In this document: piece after piece, positions 61,654 to 64,000 of the stretch
Layout of the letters: each line of letters starts with the position of its first letter
Numbering within the stretch: the first letter of the stretch is position 1
Source of the DNA: JBFAPK01 sp040676675
GTDB taxonomy: Bacteria > Actinomycetota > Actinomycetes > Mycobacteriales > Micromonosporaceae
Assembly: GCF_040676675.1 (NCBI RefSeq)
Contig: NZ_JBFAPK010000001.1
Span: 1 to 64,000 of the forward strand
Direction of reading: 5' to 3'
Length of the DNA stretch: 64,000 bases
The notes under the pieces: model-generated
Told to the model about the DNA's origin: nothing
Seen by the model: the letters and a program-made list of their open reading frames with translations, nothing else
Databases searched by the model: none
Translations under genes and position numbers: made by a program

Positions 61654-62442
61654 GTGCGACGACCCATCAGGTATTTCGCCGCCCTGGCGACCACGATCTT
61701 CGCGACCCTCGCGGCCACCCTGCTGGTGGCGACCCCGGCGCACGCCGCCCCGGTCTTCAAGGCCCCATTCCCGTGCGGTCAGCGCTGGACCTACAGCCAC
61801 CACAGCGCCGAGGTACGGCTGGCGCTGGACTTCGTCCGGGCCGACGGCGGTACGACCGGCGGCACGCCGGTGCTCGCCTCGGCCTCGGGCACCGCGCGGC
61901 GGTACTCACAGCCCAGCGGCGCCGGCAACTACATCGTCATCGACCACGGCGGCGGCTGGACCACGTACTACTTCCACCTCGCCTCGTACTCGGTCCCGGA
62001 CGGCGCGGTCGTCGGCCAGGGGCAGCAGATCGGCGTCACCGGCACCACCGGCAACTCCTCCGGCCCGCACATCCACTACGAGCAGCTGCTCAACGGCGTC
62101 GGCCAGAACATCGTGATCAACGGGGCGTCGCTGGCGCCGTACCCGGGCTCGTACAACCAGAAGTACCTGACCAGCGACAACGGCTGCGGCGGCGGTACCG
62201 CCTTCTGGACCTGGGGCAGCGGAGTACGGGTGCGCAGCGACGTCCGCCTCGCCGCCCCGGTCGTGACCACCCTGGCCGGGCCGACCCTGGTCTACGTGCT
62301 CTGCCAGAAGCAGGGCGACACGGTCTCCGCCGAGGGCTACACCAACAACTGGTGGTCGCGGCTGCGCGACCAGAACGGCTACCTCACCAACATCTACATC
62401 GACCATCCCGCCGCGCAGCTACCCGGCGTACCGATCTGCTGA
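61654..62442 (+). CDS. secreted M23-type peptidoglycan endopeptidase
   Basis: 262 residues from a GTG with GGAAGGA upstream. The signal peptide ends at AHAA (about residue 32). The LytM/M23 domain shows the zinc ligands in WTYSHHSAEVRLALDF and GPHIHYE (about 139-145), with VIDHGGGWTTYYFHL between. A C-terminal SH3-like wall-binding segment (residues 175-262) contains VRVRSDVRLAAPVV and NNWWSRLRDQNGYL. Such enzymes cut peptide cross-bridges in the cell wall. A strong terminator follows. Confidence 0.9.
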   Translation: MRRPIRYFAALATTIFATLAATLLVATPAHAAPVFKAPFPCGQRWTYSHHSAEVRLALDFVRADGGTTGGTPVLASASGTARRYSQPSGAGNYIVIDHGGGWTTYYFHLASYSVPDGAVVGQGQQIGVTGTTGNSSGPHIHYEQLLNGVGQNIVINGASLAPYPGSYNQKYLTSDNGCGGGTAFWTWGSGVRVRSDVRLAAPVVTTLAGPTLVYVLCQKQGDTVSAEGYTNNWWSRLRDQNGYLTNIYIDHPAAQLPGVPIC

Positions 62443-62457
62443 TCTGCCCGCACGAAC

Positions 62458-62494
62458 GCGTGGCCGCCCGGACCACCGGTCCGGGCGGCCACGC
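62458..62494. terminator. 17-bp terminator after the M23 gene
   Basis: A perfect 17-bp stem (GCGTGGCCGCCCGGACC) with loop ACC, 15 bases after the stop codon. This is one of the most stable hairpins in the window. Confidence 0.88.
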
Positions 62495-62713
62495 CACGAC
62501 CGGGGTACGGACCAGCGGTCCGGCACCGGTCGATGCCAGCCGGCACGGGTCGATGCCGGTCGGCGCCGGCGAAGATCCCTGATCTCCCGGCCACCGCCTC
62601 GGCCGGCTCCATCGCCGTACCTACTGCTTGCGCGCCCGACGGCCGCGTTGACAGGGCGACGTTGACCTGTATATTTAACGTCTCGGCTAATTAACCACCT
62701 AGCTAAGTAGGCC

Positions 62714-63052
62714 ATGGATACGGATCAGCTCAACAGAACCTTCGCCGCCTTGGCGGATCCCACCCGCCGGGCGATCCTGGCCAGGCTGGCCGAGGGCGAG
62801 GCCACCGTCAACGAGCTGGCAGAGCCCTTGCCGCTCACGCTGCCGGCGGTCTCCAAGCACCTCAAGGTGCTCGAACAAGCCGGACTCATCACCCGCGGGC
62901 GCAGCGCCCAGTGGCGCCCGTGCCAGCTGGAACCCGCACCCCTGCGCGAGGCCACGGACTGGTTGGAGCGCTACCGGGAGTTCTGGGAGGGCAGCTTCGA
63001 CCGCCTCTCCGCTCACCTGCACGAGATCCAGAAAGGCAGCACGAATGGCTGA
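62714..63052 (+). CDS. ArsR family regulator
   Basis: 112 residues. It is a compact winged helix (RTFAALADPTRRAILARLAEGEATVNELAEPLPLTLPAVSKHLKVLEQAGLITRGR) with a helical tail (DWLERYREFWEGSFDRLSAHL). No metal-binding Cys are present, so it is of the SRPBCC-linked, non-metal ArsR type. The upstream 45 bases are AT-rich (ATATTTAACG, TAATTAACC, AGCTAAGTAG) with TAA-type repeats that may be the operator. The last codons overlap the SRPBCC gene. Confidence 0.93.
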   Translation: MDTDQLNRTFAALADPTRRAILARLAEGEATVNELAEPLPLTLPAVSKHLKVLEQAGLITRGRSAQWRPCQLEPAPLREATDWLERYREFWEGSFDRLSAHLHEIQKGSTNG

Positions 63053-63548
63053 CAACCCGGTCGCCCACGGGGCACCCACCCGCGAATTCACGATCACCCG
63101 GGTCTTCGACGCACCGCGACGGCTGGTCTTCGAGGCATGGACCGACCCACGGCACATCGCCCAGTGGTTCGGACCCGTCGGCGTCACCACCCCCCTGTCC
63201 AGCATTTCGATGGACGTCAGGCCGGGCGGGATATGGCAGCTACCCATGATCGACGACGTCGACGGCACGGAGTACCCGGTGACCTTCACCTGCCGGGAGG
63301 TGGTGGAGCCCGAGCGGCTGGTGCTGACCACGCGGGTGCGGCCCGGGTCGGGGACCCTCCCCGACGAGGCGGTGCTGACCGTGACCTTCGCCGAACTCGG
63401 GGACCGGACCGAAATGACGTTCCACGTCTGCGGCCTCGCCGCGAGCGAAGAGAACGCCGAGCTGGAGAACGGCTGGTCCAGCTCGTTCGACCGGCTGGCC
63501 GAGCGGCTGGCCCGGGTCACTTCCGCATCGACCGGAGCAGCCCGATGA
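63045..63548 (+). CDS. SRPBCC (AHSA1/START-like) domain protein
   Basis: 167 residues. It has the AHSA1-type fold with FTITRVFDAPRRLVFEAWTDPRHIAQWFGPVGVTTP, then LSSISMDVRPGGIWQLPM and the C-terminal helix ENGWSSSFDRLAERLA. Such proteins bind hydrophobic ligands in a helix-grip cavity and are usually co-transcribed with an ArsR repressor, as here with an 8-base overlap. The next gene overlaps its stop as ATGA. Confidence 0.93.
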   Translation: MADNPVAHGAPTREFTITRVFDAPRRLVFEAWTDPRHIAQWFGPVGVTTPLSSISMDVRPGGIWQLPMIDDVDGTEYPVTFTCREVVEPERLVLTTRVRPGSGTLPDEAVLTVTFAELGDRTEMTFHVCGLAASEENAELENGWSSSFDRLAERLARVTSASTGAAR

Positions 63549-64000
63549 CCGTCACGAGCGGTGCGGACCTGACGGGACTGCCACAGGGAGACCTCCGGCT
63601 GCTGCAGAGCCCGGTCGCACAGCGGCTGTTGGCCTCGACCGAACTGGCGCGCATCGCGTATGTGGCGTCGGACGGCACACCGCGGGTCTTCCCCATGCTC
63701 TTCCACTGGACCGGAACCGAGGTGGTGCTCTCCACCTTCGGTGGGGCCAAGGTGGCTGCCCTACGGGCCCGACCGGCGGTCGCGATCACCATAGACGCCG
63801 CGTCCACGCCACCGGAGGTACTGCTCATCCGCGGCCGGGCCGAGGTCACGGAGGTCGACGGGATCGTGCCGGAGTACATCCTGGCGCACTACCGCTACGG
63901 CGGTCCGGAGCAGGGCGCCGCCAACATCGCCGCGGTCGATCACCCGGGTACGAGGATGTTCCGCATCGCGGTCCGCCCCACCTGGGTGGGCGTGCTGGAC
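63545..64000 (+). CDS. pyridoxamine 5'-phosphate oxidase-like protein (3' end outside window)
   Basis: 152 codons are open to the window edge with no stop. The ATG overlaps the SRPBCC stop. It resembles the PPOX/split-barrel flavin-binding group: LLASTELARIAYVASDGTPRVFPMLFHWTGTEVVLSTF, then KVAALRARPAVAITIDA and LLIRGRAEVTEVDGI. These proteins bind FMN or F420 and act on small molecules. It is third in the ArsR-SRPBCC operon. The length suggests most of the domain is present. Confidence 0.85.
   Translation, partial: MTVTSGADLTGLPQGDLRLLQSPVAQRLLASTELARIAYVASDGTPRVFPMLFHWTGTEVVLSTFGGAKVAALRARPAVAITIDAASTPPEVLLIRGRAEVTEVDGIVPEYILAHYRYGGPEQGAANIAAVDHPGTRMFRIAVRPTWVGVLD

Overview
The window is about 72-75% G+C, with frequent GTG starts, GTGA/ATGA stop-start overlaps and actinobacterial regulators (BldC, an AfsR/SARP-type activator, the DUF5753/DUF397 pair, SpoIIE-type phosphatase, HelR). 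It comes from a filamentous actinomycete. Gene order and protein flavour suggest Micromonosporaceae (Micromonospora-like), an inference from recall rather than a database match. Bases 1-28 match an Illumina TruSeq adapter, so the left edge is a contig end with untrimmed adapter. The right edge cuts a gene.

Left part (0.2-26 kb) is mostly housekeeping. It holds a DUF4229 protein, a small membrane protein and an MqnE-like protein that lacks the radical-SAM cysteines. A secreted NlpC/P60 hydrolase, a proline-rich membrane protein, a DEAD-box RNA helicase, a glycolipid-binding-domain protein, a cysteine-synthase-fold enzyme beside an Lrp regulator, and bldC follow. Next come the late futalosine menaquinone genes (mqnX-mqnP-mqnL) and the tightly overlapping cytochrome c biogenesis operon (phosphatase-resA-ccdA-resB-ccsB) with hemL. 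Together these supply menaquinone, heme and cytochrome c. An AAA ATPase of the DUF234 type, with a perfect palindrome over its promoter, sits between the ccs and mqn groups and looks acquired. After hemL come a STAS anti-anti-sigma factor, a TrmH-type methyltransferase, and an ABC-2 exporter divergent from its MarR-like regulator.

Middle part (27-45 kb): an SARP-NB-ARC-TPR regulator precedes a non-mycobacterial type VII secretion locus. The locus has a DUF6177-like protein, two ESAT-6/WXG100-size proteins, a DUF6507-like protein and a 1040-residue alpha/beta-hydrolase effector candidate. It continues with a tiny Arg/Gly ORF, an EccB-like membrane stub, EccD, a proline-rich ATPase with a broken Walker A, three-ATPase-domain EccC and a small conserved-looking protein. 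A kinase-remnant membrane protein follows. No EccE or mycosin is present. Nearly all of these genes overlap or lie within 25 bases of one another.

Signalling block (45-52.3 kb): a response regulator and a soluble 1456-residue poly-HAMP hybrid histidine kinase run opposite to a kinase-GAF-PP2C partner-switching phosphatase. Right part (52.4-64 kb): an HxlR/NADH-dehydrogenase-like pair, and helR (RNA-polymerase-recycling helicase of rifamycin resistance) preceded by a perfect rifamycin-associated element. These are followed by a DUF5753/DUF397 pair, a TetR/methyltransferase pair with a 34-bp palindromic operator, a TPMT-like methyltransferase, and a MarR-like protein. A small membrane protein, a secreted M23 peptidase, an ArsR-SRPBCC pair and a truncated PPOX-type flavin protein finish the window.

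Five interspersed palindromic elements (14212, 26901, 43287, 52304, 59338) fall into two sequence types that share the outer GTCGATC/GATCGAC ends. All five lie within about 24 bases of a stop codon. No tRNA, rRNA, CRISPR array or transposase gene was seen.
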